Origin: Vandammella animalimorsus | GTDB lineage: Bacteria; Pseudomonadota; Gammaproteobacteria; Burkholderiales; Burkholderiaceae_C | Direction of reading: 5' to 3' | Assembly (NCBI RefSeq): GCF_002285265.1 | Contig: NZ_NSJB01000003.1 | Coordinates: forward strand, 1-64,000 | Length of the DNA: 64,000 nucleotides | Shown: piece after piece, positions 36,522-44,495 of the stretch | Layout of the letters: the number at the start of each line of letters is the position of its first letter | How positions within the stretch are numbered: the first letter of the stretch is position 1 | Made by a program: the position numbers and the translations under genes | Notes under the pieces: model-generated | Seen by the model: only the letters and a program-made list of their open reading frames with translations | Databases searched by the model: none | What the model was told of the DNA's origin: nothing

Positions 36522-37589
36522 TCAGCGATTGTCGGCGAACTGGCCTGCGCCGGGCGACTCGGCCTCGATCCCCTCGGCGGCCTCGGCAACTTCAGGCCAG
36601 GGCAGCTGCAGCGCCTGCAGCAGCTGCTGCATGTCCTGCGGCGGCGGCGCGCAAAAGCGCAGCGGCTGGCCGTGCAGCGGGTGCGCCAGGGCCAGCTGCC
36701 AGGCATGCAGGGCCTGCCTGGCAATGGCCGGGTGGGGCTGGCCACCGTAGGTGGCATCGCCCACCAGGGGCCAGCCCAGGTGCTTGGCGTGCACGCGGAT
36801 CTGGTGCGTGCGGCCGGTGTGCAGGGCGCAGTGCAGCAGCGCAAAGCCGCCCTGCCGCGCCAGCAGGCGCATGTCGGTCTGCGCGGGCTTGCCCGGGTGG
36901 CGCTGCAGATCGACCACGGCCATGCGCAGGCGCTGCTGCGGGTCGCGCCCGATGGGGGCATCGACGCGCAGCGTCTGCCCGGCCTCGGGCCAGGCGCGTG
37001 CGCCGGGGCCGGCATGGGCCACGGCCAGGTAACGGCGCGCCACGGCGCGCTGCGCAATCTGCGCCACCAGCGCCGTGGCCGCCGGCAGGCTTTTGGCCAC
37101 GACCATCAGGCCGCTGGTGTCCTTGTCCAGCCGGTGCACGATGCCCGCGCGCGGCAGCGTGGCAAAGACCGGGGCATGGGCCAGCAGGCCATTGAGCAAG
37201 GTGCCGCGCCAGTGGCCTGCGGCCGGGTGCACGACCAGCCCGGCCGGTTTGTTGAGCACCAGCAGCGCCTGGTCTTCGTAGACGATGTCCAGCGCCATGG
37301 GCTCGGGCACGAAGGCCTGGCTTTGTTCCGTGGGCTGCAGCGCCACGCGCAGGCATTGGCCCACGGCCACTTTCTGCGCAGGCTTGAGGGCGACCGCGCC
37401 ATCGAGCCAGACCTGGCCGCTGCGGATGAGCTGCTGCAAATGGCTGCGGGAGAACTCCGGCGCCAGCTCCAGCAGCGCCTTGTCCAGCCGCGCGCCATGC
37501 AGCGCGGCGGCCACGGGCTGCTCGCGCAGCTCGCCGCTCAGATCAAACTCGGGCTGCGCCGCGCCCTGCAAGGATTCCAGATCGCTCAT
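36522..37589 (-). CDS. rluD: 23S rRNA pseudouridine synthase RluD-like
   Basis: This 355-residue protein has an S4 domain (about residues 30-90, ARLDKALLELAPEFSRSHLQQLIRSGQVWLDG). The RluA-family catalytic domain follows, with the aspartate in AGIVHRLDKDTSGLMVVAK and the GRTHQIRVHAKHLGWPLVGD block. E. coli RluD modifies U1911, U1915 and U1917 of helix 69. The start MSDLESLQG at 37589 was chosen; upstream in-frame residues are not conserved. It lies 72 bp after nlpD, a linkage common in Burkholderiales. RluC is the main alternative, but the length and S4 domain favour RluD. Confidence 0.93.
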   Translation of the reverse strand: MSDLESLQGAAQPEFDLSGELREQPVAAALHGARLDKALLELAPEFSRSHLQQLIRSGQVWLDGAVALKPAQKVAVGQCLRVALQPTEQSQAFVPEPMALDIVYEDQALLVLNKPAGLVVHPAAGHWRGTLLNGLLAHAPVFATLPRAGIVHRLDKDTSGLMVVAKSLPAATALVAQIAQRAVARRYLAVAHAGPGARAWPEAGQTLRVDAPIGRDPQQRLRMAVVDLQRHPGKPAQTDMRLLARQGGFALLHCALHTGRTHQIRVHAKHLGWPLVGDATYGGQPHPAIARQALHAWQLALAHPLHGQPLRFCAPPPQDMQQLLQALQLPWPEVAEAAEGIEAESPGAGQFADNR

Positions 37590-37661
37590 ACCAAGGCGCG
37601 AAATGCCGCAGTCCCCCGAGCGCCGATCGGACTGGGGCGCAGCACACAAGCCAGGCAAGCT

Positions 37662-38561
37662 TCAGCGCTTGGGCAGATAGCCAGCGGGGTTGACGGGCTT
37701 GCCCTGACGGCGCACTTCGAAGTGCAGCTTGACGCGATCGGCATCGGTATTGCCCATTTCGGCAATCTTCTGCCCGCGCGCAACGCGCTGGTCTTCCTTG
37801 ACCAGCAGCACGCGGTTGTGCGCATAGGCCGTCAGGTATTCGTCGTTGTGTTTGAGGATGATGAGGTTGCCGTAGCCGCGCAGGCCCGCGCCGGCATAGA
37901 CCACGTGGCCATCGGCGGCTGCGACGATGGGATCGCCGGCCTTGCCGCCGATGTCGTAGCCCTTGTTGGTGCTCTCGTTGAAGCCTGCCAGCAAGGGGCC
38001 GTTGGCCGGCCAGGCCAGCTGAATGCCGCCTGCCGGGGCCGCCGGCGGGGTGCCGGCCGTCACGGTGGGGATGGGGGTGTTGCTGCGCACGACCGGGGGC
38101 TCGGCGGCCGAGCCTGCCGGCGCGATGGGGCGCACCTCCACGCCGCCGCTGGGCGCGCCCGATGGGCTGGACGCACCGGCGGCGCCAGCCACGGCCACAG
38201 GCGCCACGGCCGAGCCGCCGCCTTGGCCCGCGCCCGCCGCTGGCGGCACGGCGCCCGGCGGCACTACGCGCAGCACCTGGCCGACTTCGATCACGTCGGC
38301 ATTGACCAACTGGTTCCAGGCGGCAATGTCCTTCCAGCTCTGGCCGGTCTCCAGGCCGATGCGGATCAGCGTGTCGCCGGGCTTGACGGTGTAGTGGCCC
38401 GGCGGGGCCGGCACGAGGGGCGCCACGCTGCCCACCTCACCCATGCCGGCGCGGTCTTCGACAGGCGCCTGATTGAGCGAGACGCTGGAGCAGCCCGCCA
38501 CCAGCAAACAGGCAGCGATCACGCTGCCCGTACCAAACCATGGTTTTTGCAATTGCATCAT
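37662..38561 (-). CDS. nlpD: NlpD-like LysM/M23-fold lipoprotein, probable amidase activator
   Basis: This 299-residue outer-membrane lipoprotein has lipobox LVAGC with Cys24. A LysM domain at about residues 47-93 (HYTVKPGDTLIRIGLETGQSW) binds peptidoglycan. After a Pro/Ala/Gly linker comes a C-terminal M23 (LytM) domain. Where active M23 enzymes have HxGxD, this one reads NKGYD, so one zinc-ligand histidine is missing, as in E. coli NlpD. It is therefore probably an activator of amidase AmiC in septum splitting, not a hydrolase. It sits downstream of surE and pcm, but the next gene is rluD and not rpoS. Confidence 0.9.
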   Translation of the reverse strand: MMQLQKPWFGTGSVIAACLLVAGCSSVSLNQAPVEDRAGMGEVGSVAPLVPAPPGHYTVKPGDTLIRIGLETGQSWKDIAAWNQLVNADVIEVGQVLRVVPPGAVPPAAGAGQGGGSAVAPVAVAGAAGASSPSGAPSGGVEVRPIAPAGSAAEPPVVRSNTPIPTVTAGTPPAAPAGGIQLAWPANGPLLAGFNESTNKGYDIGGKAGDPIVAAADGHVVYAGAGLRGYGNLIILKHNDEYLTAYAHNRVLLVKEDQRVARGQKIAEMGNTDADRVKLHFEVRRQGKPVNPAGYLPKR

Positions 38562-38584
38562 CGAATCTTCCCTAAGAACCTGTT

Positions 38585-38606
38585 CACGACCTCGGCGCGA
38601 GTGGGC
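38585..38606 (+). repeat. Short dispersed intergenic repeat, copy 3
   Basis: CACGACCTCGGCGCGAGTGG and the next two bases lie in the 176-bp gap between pcm and nlpD. They match 33879-33900 at 19 of 22 positions. Just before it is AGAACCTGTTC (38576-38586), also present at 53701. Confidence 0.45.
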
Positions 38607-38737
38607 AAGAAGCGGTTGAGGATGGGCTGCAAGGCACAAAACGCAGCCGGGCCCAGTGGCCCGGCGAGGATTTGCGGGAGCTGCAGACTGCACGCAGCCG
38701 CAGCCGCACGCAGGCACTGCGATCCATGCAGGACATC

Positions 38738-39592
38738 CTAATCAACGCCGGATTTTAATGGAACGAAGTGTACGGCCTCCAGGGCCTGTTGCCGCAGGCC
38801 GGCGGGCGTTTTGTCCAGCACCATCAGCACCTGGGCGCCGCCCTGGGCCACGGTGGGGGCGATGATGCGCCCGCCCATGGCCAGCTGCTCGACCCAGGCC
38901 TGCGGGATGGCCTGGCCGCCTGCGGCGCAGACGATGGCCGCATACGGCGCGCCGCTGGCATAGCCGGCCATGCCATCGCCAAAGAGCAGGTGCAAATTGG
39001 CCACGCGCATGGGCCGCAGGTTGTGGCGCGCGCGCTCGTGCAGACCGCGCAGGCGCTCGATGGAATAGACCTCGGCGGCGATCTGGCTGAGCACTGCCGC
39101 CTGGTAGCCGCAGCCCGTGCCCACCTCCAGCACGCGCCCGGCGATGCGCCCGCCGCCAGTTGCCGTGTCCAGCAGCAGCGAGAGCATGCGCGCCACGACC
39201 GAGGGCTTGGAGATGGTCTGCCCAAAGCCGATTGGCAGGCTGTTTTCGTCGTAGGCCTTGCCGCCCAGCGCGGAGTCGATGAAGGCATGGCGCGGCACCT
39301 GGCGCATGGCTTCGAGCACCAGCGGATGCATGCCCGGCAGCGCCTCCAGGCGCTTGACCATGCGCTCGCGCGCGCCCTGCTGGCTGGAGGCATCGAGCGC
39401 TGCCGCCGGCTGGGGGGGCTGGCGCCAGGCGGCCGCCGGCGTGGCCAGCGCAGGCTGCGCCATGCTGCTGCGCACGGCGGCGGCAGCGGCGGGCCGCGCC
39501 AATGCGCCGGGCGCGCCGGGCAAGCTGGCGCGCGCTGGCGGCACTGCGGGCGCTGGCAGCACCTGGGCCGGAAAGCGGGCTTTCTTCTGCAT
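38738..39592 (-). CDS. pcm: Protein-L-isoaspartate O-methyltransferase
   Basis: This 284-residue enzyme repairs aged proteins by methylating isoaspartyl residues with S-adenosylmethionine. Family motifs are YDENSLPIGFGQTISKP and the SAM-binding VLEVGTGCGYQAAVLSQ, followed by VYSIERLRGLHERA. An Ala/Pro-rich N-terminal extension of about 60 residues precedes the conserved part, which makes it longer than the ~210-residue E. coli enzyme. Its ATG overlaps the surE stop (TGATG, one shared base), which supports the start at 39592 and tight coupling with surE. Confidence 0.94.
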   Translation of the reverse strand: MQKKARFPAQVLPAPAVPPARASLPGAPGALARPAAAAAVRSSMAQPALATPAAAWRQPPQPAAALDASSQQGARERMVKRLEALPGMHPLVLEAMRQVPRHAFIDSALGGKAYDENSLPIGFGQTISKPSVVARMLSLLLDTATGGGRIAGRVLEVGTGCGYQAAVLSQIAAEVYSIERLRGLHERARHNLRPMRVANLHLLFGDGMAGYASGAPYAAIVCAAGGQAIPQAWVEQLAMGGRIIAPTVAQGGAQVLMVLDKTPAGLRQQALEAVHFVPLKSGVD

Positions 39593-40389
39593 CACGCCCC
39601 CGTTTGCGGCCAGGCCGCAGCGCCAAAGCCAGGCACATTCAGCCGCGCCTGCCAGGCCTGCAGTTGCGCGTGGTCGCTCAAGTCCACCTGCAGCGGCGTG
39701 ACGGCCACATGCCCCTGGGCCGTGGCGTGGAAGTCCGTGCCCTCGCTGGCATCGCTGGCCGCGCCGCAAGCGCCGATCCAGTACATGGTCTCGCCGCGCG
39801 GGTTTTGCTGGCGGATCACGCGCTCGGCGGCATGGCGCCGCCCCAGGCGGCACCAGCGCAGCGGCCGCAGCGAGTTCAGCGGCAGGTTGGGAATGTTGAC
39901 GTTGAGCAGCCAGGGCGTCTGGCCGATGAGCTGTTGCGCGCGCAGCTGCGCCACCAGCAAGGCCGCAGCCTGGGCAGCGCTTTCCAGATGGGCCCAGCCC
40001 TTGTCCACCTGCGACAGCGCCATGGCCGGGATGCCGAACAGATAGCCTTCCATGGCCGCGCCCACGGTGCCCGAGTAGATGGTGTCATCGCCCATGTTGG
40101 CGCCGTTGTTGATGCCCGAGACGATCAGATCGGGCCGGTAGTCCAGCAGGCCGGTCAGCGCGATGTGCACGCAGTCGGCCGGCGTGCCATTGACGTAGCG
40201 AAAGCCCATGGGCGCCTGATGGACGTACAGCGGCGCATTGAGCGTCAGGGCATTGGATTTGGCGCTGTTGTTGTGCTCGGGCGCGACGACTTCGACGCGC
40301 ACATCGGGCAGCGCGCTCAAGGCCTCGTGCAGCGCCACGATGCCTGGGGCCAGGTAGCCATCGTCATTGCAAAGCAGGATTTTCAGCAT
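39592..40389 (-). CDS. surE: 5'/3'-nucleotidase SurE
   Basis: This 265-residue divalent-metal phosphatase dephosphorylates nucleoside monophosphates and is linked to stationary-phase survival. Metal ligands are in [11 protein letters not shown] (Asp9, Asp10), with [37 protein letters not shown] and further SurE blocks following. The start [11 protein letters not shown] at 40389 is the family's usual N-terminus, so an in-frame codon 11 residues upstream was rejected. Stop and start overlap with pcm. It follows the unknown exported protein by 74 bp. Confidence 0.96.
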   Translation of the reverse strand: MLKILLCNDDGYLAPGIVALHEALSALPDVRVEVVAPEHNNSAKSNALTLNAPLYVHQAPMGFRYVNGTPADCVHIALTGLLDYRPDLIVSGINNGANMGDDTIYSGTVGAAMEGYLFGIPAMALSQVDKGWAHLESAAQAAALLVAQLRAQQLIGQTPWLLNVNIPNLPLNSLRPLRWCRLGRRHAAERVIRQQNPRGETMYWIGACGAASDASEGTDFHATAQGHVAVTPLQVDLSDHAQLQAWQARLNVPGFGAAAWPQTGA

Positions 40390-40463
40390 GCGCGAAGTGA
40401 GATCAAAAAAGGGCCTGCACACAGGCCGGTGGGCAGCGGCGGCGGCTCTTGGAAAGGCAAGGT

Positions 40464-41102
40464 TCAGGGCTCCAGCAGGCTTTCGATCTGCTCATCCCAG
40501 AACACCGTGTGCACCTGCCACTGCGCCTGCGGCTTGTAGAAGGTGCAGGCCACGCGCAGGCCGTGGTGCTGCAGCTTGAGCAGGTACAGGTGCTGCACCA
40601 CGCTTTTGCCGCCCTGGCGGCTGCGCACCCATTCGTGGCCCAGGATCTTGCCGCCACCGGCCAGCAATTGGCGCAACTGCCCTTCCGTCTCGGCCGCCAG
40701 CTGCGCCAGCTCGCGCTCGGGCAGCGGCCAGTGCGGCGCCAGCAGCTCAAAGGCGGCGGCAATCTGCATCTGCGCCATGCGCTGCAGCGCAGCATCGCAC
40801 AGCGCGCGCGTGTGCTGCGGCTTGTCCAGGCGCTGGGGTGGCGTGGCTGCGGGGGATGCGGCAGTCTTGTTGCCTGCCCGGGACGCTGCCTGCGCACCCT
40901 GCCGATCTGGCCCGCCTTGGGCCGGCTGCTGCGGCAGCAGTGGCGCGTCCATCAACGGCACCACGCTGTCGCCGGGCAGCAGCGGGGCCTCGAGGGACGG
41001 GGCGCTGCCTTGCGACTGCGCCCAGGCCAGCGCACTGGCGGCTGCGCCTGCGGCAAACAGCAGCGCCCAGCGCCGTGCCATACGGCCTGGCCGGGCCATC
41101 AT
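40464..41102 (-). CDS. Unknown exported protein next to sspB
   Basis: This 212-residue protein has an N-terminal Arg-rich hydrophobic signal-like segment (residues 1-29, [20 protein letters not shown]) and no recognised domain. A low-complexity Pro/Ala/Gln stretch follows to about residue 95. A conserved-looking C-terminal region of about 110 residues starts [28 protein letters not shown] and ends [28 protein letters not shown]. It begins with an ATGA overlap with the sspB stop, so it is co-translated with the stringent-response genes. A periplasmic or lipid-facing role is possible. I do not recognise a function. Confidence 0.75.
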   Translation of the reverse strand: MMARPGRMARRWALLFAAGAAASALAWAQSQGSAPSLEAPLLPGDSVVPLMDAPLLPQQPAQGGPDRQGAQAASRAGNKTAASPAATPPQRLDKPQHTRALCDAALQRMAQMQIAAAFELLAPHWPLPERELAQLAAETEGQLRQLLAGGGKILGHEWVRSRQGGKSVVQHLYLLKLQHHGLRVACTFYKPQAQWQVHTVFWDEQIESLLEP

Positions 41103-41701
41103 TTGATGCGCCGCAGCGCCGGGCGCTTGCCGGCCGGGCCGGGGGCACTGGGCGGGGGCGGCTCGTCATCGCCAGGGCCATGCTCGCCACTGGGCGGCGC
41201 AGGCTGCGCTGGCGGCGGCACGGCGCGCAGCACCGGGCGCGGCGCGGCCGCTGGCGGAGTGGATGGCTGCTGGGGCGGCTGGGCAGCGGGCGCGGCGTCA
41301 TCGGCCACGGCCTCGCCCTGACCTTGATCCCCTTGATCCAGCTCTGGGCCGCTGGACGCCAGCACGGTATCGGGCACGGCAAACGCCATGCCCTGGCCGT
41401 TTTCACGCGCATAAATGGCCATGACGCGGTGCACCGGCACGAGGATGTGGCGCAGCACGCCGCCAAAGCGCGCCTGAAATTCGATGTAGTCGTTGCCCAG
41501 TTGCAGCTTGGAGGTGGCGTCGTAGCTGATGTTGAGCACGATCTCGCCATTGCGCACGAACTCAGGCGGCACACGCACCGAGCCATCGACCTTGACGGCC
41601 AGAAAGGGTGTCAGCCCGTTGTCGGTGCACCATTCGTGCAGCGCGCGCAGCAGATAGGGCTGCGTCGAAGGCAGGGGGGTATCGTCGTCAGCAGAGCTCA
41701 T
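41099..41701 (-). CDS. sspB: ClpXP protease specificity-enhancing factor SspB
   Basis: This 200-residue adaptor carries ssrA-tagged proteins to ClpXP. The folded N-terminal domain (about residues 8-115) shows PYLLRALHEWCTDNGLTPFLAVKV, GEIVLNISYDATSKLQLGND and VLVPVHRVMAIYARENGQGMAFAVP. A flexible Pro/Ala-rich linker leads to a short basic C-terminal end, LRRIK, in the position of the ClpX-binding XB motif. The start MSSADDDTPLPS at 41701 was chosen over an upstream codon. It follows sspA, as in many proteobacteria, and overlaps the next gene by 4 bp. SmpB, the partner in tagging, is encoded at 52505. Confidence 0.95.
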   Translation of the reverse strand: MSSADDDTPLPSTQPYLLRALHEWCTDNGLTPFLAVKVDGSVRVPPEFVRNGEIVLNISYDATSKLQLGNDYIEFQARFGGVLRHILVPVHRVMAIYARENGQGMAFAVPDTVLASSGPELDQGDQGQGEAVADDAAPAAQPPQQPSTPPAAAPRPVLRAVPPPAQPAPPSGEHGPGDDEPPPPSAPGPAGKRPALRRIK

Positions 41702-41840
41702 GGCAGCAGCAACCAGTGGGCATGGCACCGCTGGCCGATGCAGCGGCGGGGAGAAGGCCTGGCGCGCAGCGCCGTTTTCACGTGCAGCGCAACAGGCAAA
41801 AAGGCGATGCGCCCCAGGGCAAGATCAAAGACTTGCGCCT

Positions 41841-42440
41841 TCAGCGGCGCATGACCTTTTCCGAGGGCGTCAAGGCCTCGATGTAGGCCGGGCGCGAGAA
41901 CAGGCGCTCGGCGTACTTGAGCAGCGGCGCGGCATTGCGGCTGAGCTCGATGCCGTAGTGCTCCAGGCGCCACAGCAGCGGGGCGATGGCCACGTCCAGC
42001 ATCGAGAAGTTCTCGCCCAGCATGTATTTGTTCTTGAGGAAGTTGGGCGCCAGCTGTGTCAGGCGATCGCGGATGTGAGCGCGCGCCTTGTCCTTGGCCT
42101 TGGCATCGCCGGACTCCAGCGTGCTCACGTGCACGAACAGCTCTTTCTCGAAATTGAGCAGGAACAGGCGCACGCGGGCCCGGTCCACGGGGTCGCCAGG
42201 CATCAGCTGCGGGTGCGGGAAGCGCTCGTCGATGTACTCATTGATGATGTTGGACTCATACAGGATCAGCTCGCGCTCGACCAGAATCGGCACCTGCCCG
42301 TAAGGGTTCATCACACCGATGTCGTCGGGCTTGTTGAACAAGTCCACGTCGCGAATTTCGAAGTCCATGCCCTTTTCAAACAGGACAAAACGGCAGCGGT
42401 GGGAGAACGGGCAGGTCGTGCCCGAATACAAGACCATCAT
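41841..42440 (-). CDS. sspA: Stringent starvation protein A (GST-fold)
   Basis: This 199-residue RNA-polymerase-associated regulator has an N-terminal thioredoxin-like domain ([28 protein letters not shown]) and a helical GST-type C-terminal domain. Conserved features include [31 protein letters not shown]. It acts on the transcription machinery during starvation. Two adjacent ATGs (42440 and 42437) are possible starts. It is the first gene of the minus-strand run and has a well-formed promoter at 42556-42585. In many relatives petABC lies upstream; here it is mscL, divergent. Confidence 0.95.
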   Translation of the reverse strand: MMVLYSGTTCPFSHRCRFVLFEKGMDFEIRDVDLFNKPDDIGVMNPYGQVPILVERELILYESNIINEYIDERFPHPQLMPGDPVDRARVRLFLLNFEKELFVHVSTLESGDAKAKDKARAHIRDRLTQLAPNFLKNKYMLGENFSMLDVAIAPLLWRLEHYGIELSRNAAPLLKYAERLFSRPAYIEALTPSEKVMRR

Positions 42441-42973
42441 TGGTAGGAATTCCTCAAAAAAATCAACGCCGAGCCAGCGCCGGATTGGCCGATCCATGCC
42501 AAGGCCAACCACCTGTGCGACCAACCCGCGCGGCGCCCCCGCAGGGCAACGCGGCATCATACAAAATTCACACTGGCGATTTCAAGCCAGGGCCAGCCCG
42601 CCTGCGACGGGCCGCGGCAGGGTTTGTGCCGTTGGCAGGCGCCCTGGCCCCAGGCGTTTTTGTAACAGGGCGCTTCAGCGCCCATGCCGTGCGGCGCTGC
42701 GCCCTGCGGCCAGGCGCAGGCAGCGGCCCGGGCCCCTGCGCATGCAGCCAAGTACCGGCTTCACAGCAGAAAACCTTCTCATTTGCAGCCATTGCGGGCA
42801 AAAACGCCATACATCCGGCGTTTTCGGATGCCGCGTCGGTGGCGTCTGGGCCGAGCGCAACCGGCTGCCGCACTCGCACAGGCTGTCAAACAAGATGTTT
42901 CCATTCTCATGCAACCGCCGCCAAGGCGGCGCACAACAATGGCGCCCATCGTCATTACAGAGAGGATATCTGC
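42441..42973. other. Large intergenic region between sspA and mscL
   Basis: I see no gene in these 533 bp. The region holds the sspA promoter (42556-42585) and a hairpin GGGCGCT-TC-AGCGCCC (42668-42683). It also holds an inverted repeat AAAACGCC (42801-42808) and GGCGTTTT (42817-42824) with an 8-nt loop, about 150 bp before mscL. The mscL promoter itself was not recognised. Confidence 0.5.
42556..42585 (-). promoter_or_regulatory. Sigma-70 promoter for the sspA operon
   Basis: On the minus strand, TTGAAA (42580-42585) and TATGAT (42556-42561) are separated by 18 bp, both close to consensus. Transcription would start near 42548 and give a leader of about 108 nt before sspA. Confidence 0.65.
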
Positions 42974-43393
42974 ATGAGCTTCTTCAAGGAATTTCGCGAA
43001 TTTGCCATCAAGGGCAACGTCATCGACCTGGCCGTGGGCGTCATCATCGGCGGGGCATTCGGCAAGATCGTCGACTCCGTGGTCGGTGATCTGATCATGC
43101 CCGTTGTCGGCCTGGCATTTGGCAAGCTGGATTTCTCCAACCTGTTCATCACCCTCGGCGAAGTTCCCCCCGGGACAGCTCCCTCGCTCGAAGCCTACCG
43201 CGCAGCCGGCGTGCCCGTGCTGGCGTACGGCAACTTCATCACCATTGCGCTGAACTTCCTGATCCTGGCCTTCATCATTTTCCTGATGATCAAGCAGATC
43301 AACCGCCTCAAGCGCAGCGCCCCACCAGAGCCCGCAGCCACGCCCGAGGACATCGTGCTGTTGCGCGAAATCCGCGACAGCCTGCGCCGCTGA
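42974..43393 (+). CDS. mscL: Large-conductance mechanosensitive channel MscL
   Basis: This 139-residue homopentameric inner-membrane channel opens under extreme membrane tension to release solutes during hypo-osmotic shock. It begins [37 protein letters not shown], the family's N-terminal amphipathic helix and first membrane helix. The second helix is [20 protein letters not shown], and a charged C-terminal helix ends the protein. Length equals E. coli MscL (136) within a few residues. A GAGAGGATA site precedes the ATG. A strong intrinsic terminator follows at 43424. Confidence 0.97.
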   Translation: MSFFKEFREFAIKGNVIDLAVGVIIGGAFGKIVDSVVGDLIMPVVGLAFGKLDFSNLFITLGEVPPGTAPSLEAYRAAGVPVLAYGNFITIALNFLILAFIIFLMIKQINRLKRSAPPEPAATPEDIVLLREIRDSLRR

Positions 43394-43423
43394 ACCCCAG
43401 GGTCCCAAGCCGGCACACAAAAC

Positions 43424-43451
43424 AAAAGCGCTCTGCCAGGAGCGCTTTTTT
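43424..43451 (+). terminator. Rho-independent terminator of mscL
   Basis: AAAAGCGCTC (43424-43433), loop TGCCAG, and GAGCGCTTTT (43440-43449) form a perfect 10-bp stem running into six T residues (43446-43451). The A-run on the left arm means it could also work in reverse for the convergent Nif3-like gene. Confidence 0.9.
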
Positions 43452-43493
43452 CATGCCCGCGGCCGTGCTGCCCCGGAGCCAAGGACAAGCGCC

Positions 43494-44246
43494 TTACGCC
43501 GGGTTGTCGATCTCGATGAATTCGTGCTCCAGGCCCAACTGGCCGGCGATGTGGCCGGCCAGCGCCGGCATGCCATAACGCTCGGTGGCGTGGTGGCCAG
43601 CGGCGATGAAGCTCACGCCGCATTCGCGGGCCAGGTGCGCCTGGGGCTCGGAAATCTCGCCTGTGACAAAGGCATCCACGCCGGCATCAATGGCTTTTTG
43701 GAAATAGCCTTGAGCGCCGCCCGTGCACCAGGCCAGGGTGCGGATGCTGCACCCGGCGTTGATGCAAATGGGCGTGCGGCCCAGCCTGCGCTGCAACTGC
43801 TCGGCCAGGGCCTGGCCATTGGCATAGGGCGTGGCCAGCTCTGCGCGAAACACCAGTGATTTCTCGCGCAATGGCGCGCCCGCGCCCCAGCCCATGTGCA
43901 GGCCCAGCTGGGCGTTGTTGCCCCACTCTGGATGGGCATCGAGCGGCAGATGGTAGGCCAGCACGTTGATGTCGTGCGCCAGCAAGCGCTGCAGGCGCTG
44001 CTTCATCCAGCCGGTGACCGTGCCGTCCATGCCGCGCCAGAACAGGCCATGGTGCACGACGATGGCATCGGCGCCTGCGGCGATGGCCGCGTCGATGAAG
44101 GCCGCGCTGGCCGTCACGCCGCTGACGATCTTGCCAATTTGCGGCTTGCCCTCGACCTGCAGGCCATTGGGGCCATAGTCGTCGAAGGCATCGGGGTCGA
44201 GAACCTGGGCAAAGGCATCGAGCAGGCGGTCGCGGGAAACAGTCAT
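43494..44246 (-). CDS. Nif3-like dinuclear metal centre protein (YbgI family)
   Basis: This 250-residue protein forms a hexameric ring with a two-metal site. Family motifs are DYGPNGLQVEG, ADAIVVHHGLFWRG with the metal-binding His-His pair, VLAYHLPLDAHPEWGNNAQLG, FVTGEISEPQAHLA and FIAAGHHATERYG. YbgI/Nif3 proteins have been linked to GTP cyclohydrolase I type 2 but the physiological activity is unsettled. The start MTVSRDRLLDAF is canonical. The gene stands alone, convergent with mscL and divergent from metY. Confidence 0.93.
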   Translation of the reverse strand: MTVSRDRLLDAFAQVLDPDAFDDYGPNGLQVEGKPQIGKIVSGVTASAAFIDAAIAAGADAIVVHHGLFWRGMDGTVTGWMKQRLQRLLAHDINVLAYHLPLDAHPEWGNNAQLGLHMGWGAGAPLREKSLVFRAELATPYANGQALAEQLQRRLGRTPICINAGCSIRTLAWCTGGAQGYFQKAIDAGVDAFVTGEISEPQAHLARECGVSFIAAGHHATERYGMPALAGHIAGQLGLEHEFIEIDNPA

Positions 44247-44382
44247 GGGGCGCTTTCAATCATTCAAGCCAACAAGCAGCACACAGCGCGGGCAGCAACG
44301 CACGCTGCCAGGCCACGCAAGGCGCGCCAATCTACCACCGCTGCAGCTGCCAGCGACCCAGACGCGCAGCGCCAGCGCGCTG

Positions 44383-44424
44383 CATATGCTCATGCCGCAT
44401 TGTTATTTGTTGCCCTGCAACAAA
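44383..44424 (+). promoter_or_regulatory. Candidate regulatory site upstream of metY
   Basis: TTTGTTGC-CCT-GCAACAAA (44406-44424) is a perfect palindrome 72 bp before the metY start. It is preceded by ATGC repeats (CATATGCTCATGCCGCAT, 44383-44400). The arrangement recalls activator sites of sulphur regulators in Burkholderiales, but that is recollection and not shown here. Confidence 0.4.
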
Positions 44425-44495
44425 GCGGCTAAGCTGCGCGGCGCCCGATCAGGATCGAAAGGATTCGGGCCCAGCCACACACCAAGGAACTGACC

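Noticed and set aside
35766-38741. Plus-strand open frame of about 990 codons across scpB, rluD and nlpD
   Set aside because: It is a shadow of three well-supported minus-strand genes.
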